DNA of 64,000 bases, from contig JADKBS010000014.1 in assembly GCA_016714985.1 (NCBI GenBank), positions 1-64,000 of the forward strand, written 5' to 3'. This document shows positions 50,871 through 58,852 of the stretch, in pieces (position 1 is the stretch's first letter; every line of letters starts with the position of its first letter). The notes beneath the pieces are model-generated. The model worked only from the letters and a program-made list of their open reading frames with translations, had not been told where the DNA came from and ran no database searches. The stretch is from Saprospiraceae bacterium (GTDB taxonomy: Bacteria; Bacteroidota; Bacteroidia; Chitinophagales; Saprospiraceae). A program made the translations under genes and the position numbers.

Positions 50871-52193
50871 ATGATGAACATCGTTAAATCATTCAAAATC
50901 AACTTGTTGGCCCTCCTTGTACTTGCTTTTTTCGCAGCCTGCAAAAAAGACGCTGATAGCCCTGAACAAATCGAAGGAGATTTCTCCCAGAACAACAGCG
51001 TTCAACAAATCGTGAGCCGCAGCACCGACCCTGAAAATGGGGAGCTTTGCTTTGAACTGGGCTACCCCATCACCCTCGCACTGCCCGGTGGTGGCACGCA
51101 AACCGCCGACAACGAGGAAGAACTCAGCGACATCTACAACGACTGGTTCGAGCAAAACCCCGACGCCAACACTTGCCCCGCCATTGTCTATCCGATAACG
51201 GTGGTCAATGAGGATGGCACGACACAGTCAGTGGCCAGCGAAGAAGAACTGATTGGCCTGCTTACCGCCTGCATCGAGATTGACCTCGGCTGGGAGGACT
51301 GCTTCACCATCCAGTACCCTGTGACCGTGCTGTTCCCCGATGGCACCTCCACCATCGTCAACGACGACGACGGGTTGGCCTACGCCCTCTACAACTCCGG
51401 CAGCGTCACGGACACGCTCTACCCAACGCTCCAGTTCCCCATCACGGTGGTGAAATCAGACGGCACGACCGTGGTGGTTGAAGATGAGGAGGGCCTCAAC
51501 GCCATCTTCGAGGAATGCTTCGGCAACATCGTGGAGCCAATCGAGCCTTGCTTTGAGTACGCCTTCCCCGTGAACGTGGACCTGCCCGATGGCACGACCG
51601 TCACGGCCAATGACGACGAGGAACTCGCCAACATTTTCAACGAATGGTTCGAGAACAATCCATGTGACTCTACCACCACCAGCTTCCCCACCATCGCCTA
51701 CCCCTTGAACCTTGAACTGCAAGACGGCAGCATCGTCACCGTCAACAACGACGAGGAGTTCATGGCCTTGTTCGAGGACTGCTACGGTTACGAAGATGGT
51801 GGGCTTGGCATCGAAGACTGCCTGACCTTCAACTACCCGGTTACGATCGTCTTGCCCGGTGGCAGTTCAACCGCCGTCAATAGCGACGATGAGCTGTTGG
51901 ACGCCGTGATGGGATGGTTCGAGGAAAACCCTGACAGCGAAGAAGAACCCACCCTCGACTATCCCGTCAGCGTTACCCTCACCGCCGATGGCAGCGTGGT
52001 CACGGTCAACAGCGATGAAGAACTGGATGCTATTTTCAATGATTGCTACGAAGGTTTTGCAGGGGCAACCCAGCACCTCGTACTGGGCGGCAAGGATTCT
52101 ATGGCATCTAAGGCGGCCATGAAGCAATATGCCAAGCAACAGATTGCCAAGCGCCAAGTGGCAGCGCGGATGTTGGGCAAGCAAGCCAAGTAA
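50871..52193 (+). CDS. Lipoprotein with seven acidic tandem repeats
   Basis: 440 residues. Lipobox AFFAAC (C24) followed by KKDAD. About seven repeats of 50 residues each start with Y/F-P-I/V-T/N-V and contain a DG-T/S turn and an acidic helix: YPITVVNEDGTTQSVASEEEL, YPVTVLFPDGTSTIVNDDDGL, FPITVVKSDGTTVVVEDEEGL, FPVNVDLPDGTTVTANDDEEL, and so on, each closing with FxxC or WFExNP. A Lys/Gln/Ala-rich tail (KQYAKQQIAKRQVAARMLGKQAK) ends the protein. It is the last gene of the sigma/FecR/receptor group and may be the receptor's surface partner, which is inference. Highly acidic repeats could bind metal or a basic ligand. Confidence 0.8.
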   Translation: MMNIVKSFKINLLALLVLAFFAACKKDADSPEQIEGDFSQNNSVQQIVSRSTDPENGELCFELGYPITLALPGGGTQTADNEEELSDIYNDWFEQNPDANTCPAIVYPITVVNEDGTTQSVASEEELIGLLTACIEIDLGWEDCFTIQYPVTVLFPDGTSTIVNDDDGLAYALYNSGSVTDTLYPTLQFPITVVKSDGTTVVVEDEEGLNAIFEECFGNIVEPIEPCFEYAFPVNVDLPDGTTVTANDDEELANIFNEWFENNPCDSTTTSFPTIAYPLNLELQDGSIVTVNNDEEFMALFEDCYGYEDGGLGIEDCLTFNYPVTIVLPGGSSTAVNSDDELLDAVMGWFEENPDSEEEPTLDYPVSVTLTADGSVVTVNSDEELDAIFNDCYEGFAGATQHLVLGGKDSMASKAAMKQYAKQQIAKRQVAARMLGKQAK

Positions 52194-52332
52194 TAAAAAC
52201 GGCAATTGACCATCACGACACCTTCGCAGGTGCGGTTTACAATGGCAAGCGGCTGCGTATGCGAGCCGGAATGCTGCCCTCCTTCCTGCTAATCAACCAT
52301 TGGCCATTGATAGCCATTATGGGAAAATGAAT

Positions 52333-52368
52333 GAAGCCCCTTGCGGTTGCGAGGGGCTTCTTTGTTTT
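52333..52368 (+). terminator. Rho-independent terminator after the repeat lipoprotein
   Basis: The arms gaagccccttgc (52333-52344) and gcgaggggcttc (52349-52360) pair with one G-U, loop ggtt, followed by TTTGTTTT. It ends the unit that begins at the sigma factor and isolates it from the conflict system at 52501. Confidence 0.85.
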
Positions 52369-52500
52369 GAAACAGCGTTGCACCGTTTGGCCATATCCCA
52401 ACTGACCGCCCCTTGCTGCGCCTATCGGTGAAAAAACAGCGCACACACTGGAAGAAAAAACATAAAGCATTACCTTGACGCCCTAAATAAAAAACAAGGA

Positions 52501-53403
52501 ATGAACCAGCAAACCTCCATCCTGAACATCGCCAAGTACCTAGGCCGTTTTGTGCATGAAGTAAAGGCCAACAACGCCATTTCCCTACAGGACATCAACA
52601 AGGTGGCCGAGAACGTCATCGTGCCGGTCTTTCGGGAAATCTTCGACTGCCCCAACCTCGTCAACCTGAACCTGGAGCAGGGAAACATGCCCGGCGTGGA
52701 CCTGGGCGACAAGACCCGCCGCATCGCCTTCCAAATCACTTCCACGGCCTCGAACGACAAAATCAAGCACACGCTGGAGAAGTTCACGAAGTTCAACCTG
52801 AACGAGCAGTACGAGGTGCTGTATGTCTATATAATTACTGAAAAGCAAGGCTCCTATGCCGATGGGGACTACAACAAGTTGCTGGACAACCGCATCCATT
52901 TTGACAAGAACCGCCATATACTCGACTATACCGACGTGATGAAGCGCATTGATGCCATCACCGACTATGAAAAGATCAAGCGGGTGGAAGCCCTGTTGGA
53001 AGCGCAGTTTCGGGACAGGGTGGAACAACCAGCCACGCAGCCCGCAACCACAAGCCAGCCTTCCCTTCAAAAACAATTGGCCCAAGGGAAAACGGCCCAA
53101 GTCATCGAGCAACTGCTCGACCTGACCGCCTCGGACAGTGACTTGAACGCCCAAATCATCCTGCAATCAGCCCGCTTTGCCTCCTACGAACGGCAACTGA
53201 ACAGCGGCACTGCCAGCAGCGAAACGCTGGGCATTGAATTGAACAGGATCAACCAAGCGCTGATTTCCATTATTGATAAACTGCCGCCTCACCTCGCCGC
53301 CGCAGCGAAGGGGAACGCCGCTGGTGCCCCACCCCAGCAAATCATCCAGCATGCTGATAAGATTTACAATATCAATAAAATAGATAATGCCAATTTCTCC
53401 TAA
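52501..53403 (+). CDS. SMEK-domain protein with EAD11-like domain and C-terminal signalling motif; putative effector of a STAND conflict system
   Basis: 300 residues. Residues 1-165 are a SMEK domain (NIAKYLGRFVHEVKANNAISLQDINKVAENVIVPVFREIF; PGVDLGDKTRRIAFQITSTASNDKIKHTLEKF). The D-L-G-D ... A-F-Q-I-T-S run recalls a restriction-endonuclease core but with QxT in place of QxK, so catalysis is uncertain. A Pro/Gln/Thr linker follows, then about 180-262 an EAD11-like helical domain (LAQGKTAQVIEQLLDL ... ILQSARFASYERQL ... GIELNRINQALISIIDKL). The last 17 residues, HADKIYNINKIDNANFS, recur at the N-terminus of the next protein. Three bases separate the two genes, so they are co-translated. Probable immune effector, activated by the STAND partner. 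Confidence 0.85.
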   Translation: MNQQTSILNIAKYLGRFVHEVKANNAISLQDINKVAENVIVPVFREIFDCPNLVNLNLEQGNMPGVDLGDKTRRIAFQITSTASNDKIKHTLEKFTKFNLNEQYEVLYVYIITEKQGSYADGDYNKLLDNRIHFDKNRHILDYTDVMKRIDAITDYEKIKRVEALLEAQFRDRVEQPATQPATTSQPSLQKQLAQGKTAQVIEQLLDLTASDSDLNAQIILQSARFASYERQLNSGTASSETLGIELNRINQALISIIDKLPPHLAAAAKGNAAGAPPQQIIQHADKIYNINKIDNANFS

Positions 53404-53406
53404 ACT

Positions 53407-55017
53407 ATGAACCAGTCTGCCGATAAGCTATACAATATCGAAACGATAGGTAATGCTACCTTTATCAATTACCCGGATGGCCGCAGGATTCCTCGGTACC
53501 TGACGAAGCTTCCCTTCAAATCCAACTACTTTATCGGCAGGGAAGGTGACTTGGAGGCCATCGAAAGGAGATACCAGGAAGAACAGCGGCTGCTCGTGCT
53601 GGTGAACGGCGACGGCGGCATCGGCAAGACGACCCTCGCCGCCAAGTATTGGTACGCCTATGAAGTCCGCTACACGCATTTTGCCTGGCTCTACGTTGAC
53701 GCTGGCATTGCAAATGCCTTGATAAGCCTGGCATCCGAGCTGGGCGTGAAGTTTGAACCCACGGACGACCAAGCGGCACAGTTGAACAAGACCTGCCATG
53801 CCCTCACCAACCTGGCCATGCCCTGCTTGCTCATCCTGGACAATGCCAATGAGGATGTGGACTTGAGGTCGAATTTCGGCCACCTCCATGCATTGGGCAA
53901 ATGCCATATTATTCTTACCTCAAGGGTCAAGAAACTGGACGCCGTTCCAGTAATCGAGGTGAAGCCGCTAAGGCCGGATGAAGTGGCCACCCTTTTCAAA
54001 AACTATTATGAAAAATTGCAGGATGCCGAGCTGCCCCTGCTCCACGAGATACTAAAGGCCGTGGATTACAATACGCTCGTGGCGGAGGTATTGGCCAAGA
54101 ACCTGGCCGTGCTGAATGAATTTGACACCGCCTATACCTTGGAGAACCTCTTGGCCGATTTAAGGACAAAGGGCCTGCTGTCCATTGAAAACGAAGTGGT
54201 GGGCGTGACCTACCAGAGCCATACCCTGCGGGAAGCCACGCCGACTGAAATCATTTCGGCCATGTACGATTTGTCCAAACTGGCCGAGCTTGAAATACAG
54301 TTGCTGAGCAATTTCGCCGTACTGCCCGCCGAAAAAATACCTTATGAACTGTTCAAGCAGCTGGCCAAGCCCGAGGATGAAAAAGCGTTCAAGCAAGCCC
54401 TTCACCACCTCATCCAAAAAGGCTGGCTGGAACACCACAAGGCCGACAACAGCTTCAAGATAAGCCCCGTGGTGCAGGAAGTGACCAAGGTTAAGAACGC
54501 CGACCGTCTGCTGCCCGATTGTCGGACTTTAATTAACTCCCTGATAACCGGCTTGAACAACGACAACCGCCATACCAACAACTACCAAATAGCTACCACA
54601 CTGGCCCGTATGGGCGAGGCGCTGGTGCAGGCCATCCCTCAATCGGATGACGATGTAGCCACTTTATGCCAAAACATCGGCATTTACCACAAAGACACTG
54701 GCAATATCAACCAAATGATGCGGGCTTACCAGAAAATGGTGGATTTGCAGACTGCCCTAATGGATGTAGAACCTGACAATTCTCATTTCAAAAACGGCCT
54801 CGCCATCTCTTACGAAAAACTCGGCAACACCCACGCCGCCCTCGGCAACTTGGACAAGGCGCTCGGCTTTTATGAAGATGAAACCAAATTGTTCGAGGAA
54901 CTCCACGACGACTTTCCAAACAATGTCCAATTCAAGAACGGCCTTGCCATCTCTTACGAAAACCCGGCACACCCACGCCGCCCTCGGCAACTTGGACAAG
55001 GCGCTCGGCTTTTATGA
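53407..55017 (+). CDS. STAND (NB-ARC) NTPase with TPR repeats, N-terminal part up to a frameshift
   Basis: 536 codons as read. Residues 4-20 (SADKLYNIETIGNATFI) repeat the partner's C-terminal motif. FIGREGDLEAIERRY (42-56) opens the NTPase; Walker A is GDGGIGKTT (68-76), Walker B CLLILDNANED (140-150), sensor HIILTSRVKK, and the winged-helix part includes LREATPTEIISAMYDLSKLAELEIQLLSNFAVLPAEKIPYELFKQL. The TPR array begins near 450. After the second highly conserved TPR unit two bases are missing (about 54960-54975), and the frame ends in NPAHPRRPRQLGQGARLL. The joined protein would have 860 aa. Intracellular sensor of the NLR type. Confidence 0.9.
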   Translation: MNQSADKLYNIETIGNATFINYPDGRRIPRYLTKLPFKSNYFIGREGDLEAIERRYQEEQRLLVLVNGDGGIGKTTLAAKYWYAYEVRYTHFAWLYVDAGIANALISLASELGVKFEPTDDQAAQLNKTCHALTNLAMPCLLILDNANEDVDLRSNFGHLHALGKCHIILTSRVKKLDAVPVIEVKPLRPDEVATLFKNYYEKLQDAELPLLHEILKAVDYNTLVAEVLAKNLAVLNEFDTAYTLENLLADLRTKGLLSIENEVVGVTYQSHTLREATPTEIISAMYDLSKLAELEIQLLSNFAVLPAEKIPYELFKQLAKPEDEKAFKQALHHLIQKGWLEHHKADNSFKISPVVQEVTKVKNADRLLPDCRTLINSLITGLNNDNRHTNNYQIATTLARMGEALVQAIPQSDDDVATLCQNIGIYHKDTGNINQMMRAYQKMVDLQTALMDVEPDNSHFKNGLAISYEKLGNTHAALGNLDKALGFYEDETKLFEELHDDFPNNVQFKNGLAISYENPAHPRRPRQLGQGARLL

Positions 55018-55856
55018 AGACTACAACCGATTGGAGAAGGAACTCCACGACACCTTTCCGAACAATGTCGAATTCAAAAACGTCCTCGCCATCTCTTACG
55101 AAAAACTCGGCAACACCCACGCCGCCCTCGGCAACTTGGACAAGGCACTCGGTTTTTATGAAGATGAAACCAAATTGTTCGAGGAACTCCACGACGACTT
55201 TCCAAACAATGTCCAAATCAAGAACGGCCTTGCCATCTCTTACGAAAAACTCGGCAGCACCCACGCCGCTCTCGGCAACTTGGACAAGGCGCTCGGCTTT
55301 TATGAAGACTACAACCGATTGGAGAAGGAACTCCACGACACCTTTCCGAACAATGTCGAATTCAAAAACGTCCTCGCCATCTCTTGTCAATACCTCGGCA
55401 TCACCCATGCCGCCCTCGGCAACTTGGACAAGGCGCTCGGTTTTTATGAAGACTACAACCGTTTGGAAAAGGAACTCCACGACGCATTTCCAAACAATGT
55501 CGGATTCAAGAACGGCCTCGCCATCTCTTGTCAATACCTCGGCATCACCCATGCCGCCCTCGGCAACTTGGACAAGGCGCTCGGTTTTTATGAAGACTAC
55601 AACCGTTTGGAAAAGGAACTCCACGACGCCTTTCCCAACAATGTCGGATTCAAGAACGGCCTCGCCATCTCTTGTCAATACCTCGGCATCACCCATGCCG
55701 CCCTCGGCAACTTGGACAAGGCGCTCGGTTTTTATGAAGACTACAACCGTTTGGAAAAGGAACTCCACGACGCATTTCCAAACAATGTCGGATTCAAGAA
55801 CAGCCTCGCCGTCTCGTATATTCAATTAGGGGCGTTCAGCCGTGACAAGCAGCAGG
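54851..55856 (+). repeat. Seven near-identical 144-bp tandem units (TPR array)
   Basis: The word tggacaaggc recurs at 54851, 54993, 55137, 55281, 55425, 55569 and 55713: exactly 144 bases apart, except the first step, which is 142. The last three units differ at only a few bases. The 142-base step is the site of the frameshift. Confidence 0.92.
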
Positions 55857-55987
55857 ACAAGGCCAAAGCCAAAGCCTATTTCCAACAAGCAGAAGCCTTG
55901 TACATGGAACTGGTGCGGGATGCGCCGGGGTATGTGGCGTTTCAGCGGAACTTGAAGTGGGTGAAGGGGGCTTTGGCGGGGGTGTGA
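54968..55987 (+). CDS. STAND NTPase, C-terminal TPR part after the frameshift
   Basis: 340 codons in the other frame, without an own start. Six TPR units of 48 residues follow (NTHAALGNLDKALGFYEDYNRLEKELHD...), then LGAFSRDKQQDKAKAKAYFQQAEALYMELVRDAPGYVAFQRNLKWVKGAL as cap. The units alternate in type: FYEDETKLFEELHDDF and FYEDYNRLEKELHDTF, then three copies of the YNRLEKELHDAF form. The array is the probable ligand-binding part. With two added bases it joins the 53407 frame. Confidence 0.88.
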   Translation, partial: HTHAALGNLDKALGFYEDYNRLEKELHDTFPNNVEFKNVLAISYEKLGNTHAALGNLDKALGFYEDETKLFEELHDDFPNNVQIKNGLAISYEKLGSTHAALGNLDKALGFYEDYNRLEKELHDTFPNNVEFKNVLAISCQYLGITHAALGNLDKALGFYEDYNRLEKELHDAFPNNVGFKNGLAISCQYLGITHAALGNLDKALGFYEDYNRLEKELHDAFPNNVGFKNGLAISCQYLGITHAALGNLDKALGFYEDYNRLEKELHDAFPNNVGFKNSLAVSYIQLGAFSRDKQQDKAKAKAYFQQAEALYMELVRDAPGYVAFQRNLKWVKGALAGV

Positions 55988-56038
55988 GGGGGGCAGCCCT
56001 CATGACGCAGCCCCTACTTTGCTATTTGCTTTGCTACC

Positions 56039-56482
56039 TCACCCCACCGTAAACTTCTCCGTCCGCACCTGATAAGTATCCTTCGAGTTTGGCCAACGTG
56101 CCCATACTTTCTTAAACTCAAAAGAGTCGCCCACCGAGAGGGTCTTTAGTTGGGCCACCATGTCACTGGTCAGGCGATCGGAGTTGCTCTGCAAAGTGGT
56201 GGTCTTGCCGCCCTTCACAATCTCCAAGGTGAAACTGGTGATGATGGTCTCCGAGGCGCCGGGGCAGCCTTCTATCTGTAGGCTGGTTTTACCTGCGAAG
56301 TCTTTTTTGGCGATTTTGCCGCCCGTCTTGCCACAGAAGACGAGGTGGCCGCCGCCAACGTCGAACTTGGGTGCGGTTGGCTTGCCCATTGGCATGGCAG
56401 CGGCACGGGCGTTGTTTGCGAAAGCAGCAAAAAGGCAAAGCACGAGTGCTGCGAGAAGGGAATGCTGGATTGTGTTTTTCAT
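56039..56482 (-). CDS. Secreted protein with GldM-C-like beta domain
   Basis: 147 residues; signal MKNTIQHSLLAALVLCLFAAFANNARA. The remainder (LVFCGKTGGKIAKKDFAGKTSLQIEGCPGASETIITSFTLEIVKGGKTTTLQSNSDRLTSDMVAQLKTLSVGDSFEFKKVWARWPN) resembles the last beta domain of GldM: I-T-S-F-x-x-x-I, G-x, M-x-x-x-L-K-x-L-x-x-G-D-x-F. GldM is a T9SS/gliding component; this is only a stand-alone domain, so a periplasmic binding role is possible but not shown. Two cysteines may pair. Confidence 0.7.
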   Translation of the reverse strand: MKNTIQHSLLAALVLCLFAAFANNARAAAMPMGKPTAPKFDVGGGHLVFCGKTGGKIAKKDFAGKTSLQIEGCPGASETIITSFTLEIVKGGKTTTLQSNSDRLTSDMVAQLKTLSVGDSFEFKKVWARWPNSKDTYQVRTEKFTVG

Positions 56483-56506
56483 GATGCAAAAATTTAATGG
56501 ATGAAA

Positions 56507-56616
56507 AATAGACTTTAGAAATTAGATATTAGACGGTAGATGAACACTTGAAAATCAAAGCACTACATGGTCTATCCGCTAATGTCTATCTATTGTCTAA
56601 TATCTATTGTCTTATT
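56507..56616. repeat. tctaata/tctattg heptamer inverted repeat
   Basis: Left part 56507-56545 (aatagactttagaaattaga and on) and right part 56584-56616 (tctatctattgtctaatatc and on) are imperfect complements; the right part reads tctattg tctaata tctattg tcttatt in 7-nt steps. The interval up to 56810 also contains a cccgattcg/cgaatcggg stem near 56704-56732. Confidence 0.65.
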
Positions 56617-56810
56617 GAATGCCACAAACCTACTCCCCATCGGAATGCGCTTTTCGGAAAGGAGACCAACGCCCAGTAGTCGGCTAACAACGACGGTTTT
56701 ACCCCCCGATTCGCCGTTTAGTGGTCGAATCGGGTTGTTCTGCTCCGCAATGCGGTCGTTGGTCGGCGGTGGGTGGGAAAATTGGCGGAAAAAGGGGTTC
56801 TTTGGGGGGA

Positions 56811-56957
56811 GTTTGATTGACGATTGTTGATTACATGACTACATAATTGTTGATGGGATGTACGATTTTACGATGGCCAAAGGACGCACATCAATCAATT
56901 GTAACTCATCCATAACATCAACAATCGTCAATCATGTATTCAGCAATCGTCAATCAA
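56811..56957. repeat. ttgattgacgattgttga inverted element upstream of the histidine kinase
   Basis: Left arm about 56811-56860 and right arm about 56913-56957 are complements over about 45 bases with some gaps; heptamer steps are visible (gattgac gattgtt gattaca). The arm is clearly related to the right arm of the 46476-46665 element, although 10 kb away. Confidence 0.7.
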
Positions 56958-56998
56958 AAGAACGACTTGAAAATCAATGCTTTGGTGGACAATTTAGC

Positions 56999-58084
56999 AT
57001 GCTACATTTAAAAACCATCCTTCTCCATACCCTTTTCTGGCTGCTCTACCTCGTCTCAGAGTACTTCGCCAACCTGTACCACCTCCAGCGGATGAACACG
57101 AATTGGTTTTGGTACTCCACCGTGGCCTACTTGCCTGCGCTGCTGCTGGCGACGTACTTCCTGGCGCTGTGGGCCGTGCCCCGGTACTTGAAGGCGAAGC
57201 GCTGGCCGCTCTTCCTATTCAGCGTATTGGCAGCGGGCGTCTTCCTTTTCTATGCAAGGATAAAATGGGAGGAACTGGTCATCTACCTCGTGAAAGGCGA
57301 ACGGTTCGACATGCCTGCTTCAAAGCTGCTAAAGAATATCATCCGTGACTACTCGGTGGTGGCACTGGGCGTCTGCGTGTATATCATCGGCGATTACCGC
57401 CGCAACCAACAACTGAACGAACAGCTCATCCGGGCCAAGGCCGAGGCCGAAATCAAGCTGCTGAAGGGGCAGCTACACCCGCATTTTCTCTTCAATTCGC
57501 TGAACAATATCTACAGCCTCGCCCTCTCCAAATCCGACCTCACCGCCGACAGCATCCTGCGACTGACCGAACTGCTCGACTACCTTGTTTACCGGGCAAA
57601 CATGGACCGGGTGCCGCTCTCGAAAGAGGTGCAACTCCTCGAAAACTATGTGGATTTGGAAAAGCTACGCCACGGCGAAAAGCTCCAGGTCGAACTGGAC
57701 ATCGCCCCGCTGAACGACGGCCTGTTGGTCGCCCCACTCCTCCTGCTGCCCTTCGCCGAGAACTGCTTCAAGCACGGCGGCCCCGGTGCGGATGGGGTGT
57801 TTAGGATAAATATCGCATTGCGAAGCGATGCCAACGGGTTGGCGTTCCGCATTGCGAATAGCAAAAAAGCAAAGCGGACAAGTGAGGGCATAACCCAAAG
57901 TCATACCCTCACTAATGCCAGCGGTGGCGTCGGCTTGGAGAATATCCGCCAGCGCCTTACCTTGCTCTACCCCAATCGCCACCAACTGGAGATAAAGGAC
58001 GAGACGGGGCGGTACGAGGTTTCTTTGGTTTTGAGTTTCGAGCCACGAGTTTCGAGCGAAGCAGCCGCAACTCGCAACTCATAA
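56999..58084 (+). CDS. LytS-type sensor histidine kinase
   Basis: 361 residues from ATG 56999. Four N-terminal membrane helices (about 5-135; LLHTLFWLLYLVSEYFANLY, YLPALLLATYFLALW, LFLFSVLAAGVFLFYA, SVVALGVCVYIIG). Then a coiled stretch and the His_kinase block LKGQLHPHFLFNSLNNIYSLAL (H160), LRLTELLDYLVYRA, LENYVDLEKLRHGEKL, and the ATPase part LLLLPFAENCFKHG and GGVGLENIRQRL. The LytTR regulator follows after 22 bases. The last 14 residues (EPRVSSEAAATRNS) are encoded by heptamer repeat, not by family sequence. Signal unknown. Confidence 0.93.
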   Translation: MLHLKTILLHTLFWLLYLVSEYFANLYHLQRMNTNWFWYSTVAYLPALLLATYFLALWAVPRYLKAKRWPLFLFSVLAAGVFLFYARIKWEELVIYLVKGERFDMPASKLLKNIIRDYSVVALGVCVYIIGDYRRNQQLNEQLIRAKAEAEIKLLKGQLHPHFLFNSLNNIYSLALSKSDLTADSILRLTELLDYLVYRANMDRVPLSKEVQLLENYVDLEKLRHGEKLQVELDIAPLNDGLLVAPLLLLPFAENCFKHGGPGADGVFRINIALRSDANGLAFRIANSKKAKRTSEGITQSHTLTNASGGVGLENIRQRLTLLYPNRHQLEIKDETGRYEVSLVLSFEPRVSSEAAATRNS

Positions 58085-58100
58085 CTTAAAGCTTGCAGCT
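58032..58100. repeat. gagtttc/caactcg heptamer array across the kinase 3' end
   Basis: Reads gagtttc gagccac gagtttc gagcgaa gcagccg caactcg caactca taactta aagcttg cag, an uninterrupted 7-nt series forming an inverted repeat. The kinase stop lies inside it (58082-58084), and the regulator ATG follows at 58107. Confidence 0.75.
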
Positions 58101-58106
58101 ACCACC

Positions 58107-58820
58107 ATGAAGTACAAATGCTACATCCTCGACGACGAGCCGCTGGCGCTCAACGTCATCGAACAGCACCTGAGCCGCTTCGGGGACTTCGAGGTATGCG
58201 GCAAGAGCACCGAGCCATTGGAGGCGTTGGCGCAAATCAAGCGGCTGCAGCCCGACCTCCTCTTCCTCGACATCCAGATGCCGGAACTGACGGGGCTGGA
58301 ACTCATCGAGTCCATCCAGCACCGGCCCGCCATCGTGCTCACCACGGCCTATCGGGAATTCGCCGTGGAAGGCTTCGAACTGAACGTGCTCGACTACCTC
58401 GTGAAGCCCATCCCATTCAAGCGGTTCGTGCAGGCGATTGACAAGTTTTTGGAGCAACGGCTAGGGCAGCCGCCCGCCACCGTGCCAGTCGTTGCGGAGC
58501 AACAAACGCCCGATGCCATCTTCGTAAAAGCCGACCGCAAGACCCTGCGCATCCTGCTCGACGACATCCTCTTCGTGGAGGGCGTGAAGGACTACGTGAA
58601 AATCGTGCTGCCCACACAGCGCATCCTCACCAAGGTGAGCATCGGGAATTTCCTCCATGAACTGCCCGCCGGACGCTTCGTGCAGGTACACAAATCGTTC
58701 ATCGTGGCCAAGGCCAAGGTGACGGCCTACACGGCGCAGGATATTGAAATCGGGGAAATGGTGGTGCCGATTGGGCGGCTGTACAAGGAGGGGTTTTTGA
58801 GGGAGATGGGACAATTATGA
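58107..58820 (+). CDS. LytTR family response regulator
   Basis: 237 residues. Receiver domain 1-120 with D9/D10 (ILDDEP), phospho-acceptor D55 (LLFLDIQMPE), T80 and K100 (YLVKPIPF). LytTR DNA-binding domain 138-237: FVKADRKTLRILLDDILFVEGVKDYVKIVLPTQRILTKVSIGNFLHELPAGRFVQVHKSFIVAKAKVTA. Cognate partner of the kinase directly upstream. Targets are not visible; no obvious LytTR direct repeat was found in the neighbouring upstream regions. Confidence 0.95.
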   Translation: MKYKCYILDDEPLALNVIEQHLSRFGDFEVCGKSTEPLEALAQIKRLQPDLLFLDIQMPELTGLELIESIQHRPAIVLTTAYREFAVEGFELNVLDYLVKPIPFKRFVQAIDKFLEQRLGQPPATVPVVAEQQTPDAIFVKADRKTLRILLDDILFVEGVKDYVKIVLPTQRILTKVSIGNFLHELPAGRFVQVHKSFIVAKAKVTAYTAQDIEIGEMVVPIGRLYKEGFLREMGQL

Positions 58821-58852
58821 CCCGATGGAGAGCATTATTTGATGTGGTTTTT

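Noticed and set aside
54932..55825. Long minus-strand reading frame of 297 codons with tandem peptide repeats
   Set aside because: It is the antisense shadow of the 144-bp TPR units; because the unit length is a multiple of three, all frames stay open. The plus-strand frames match TPR and STAND families.
54851..55856. CRISPR-like regular repeat
   Set aside because: The units are 144 bp without unique spacers and code for TPR helices; no cas genes are present.
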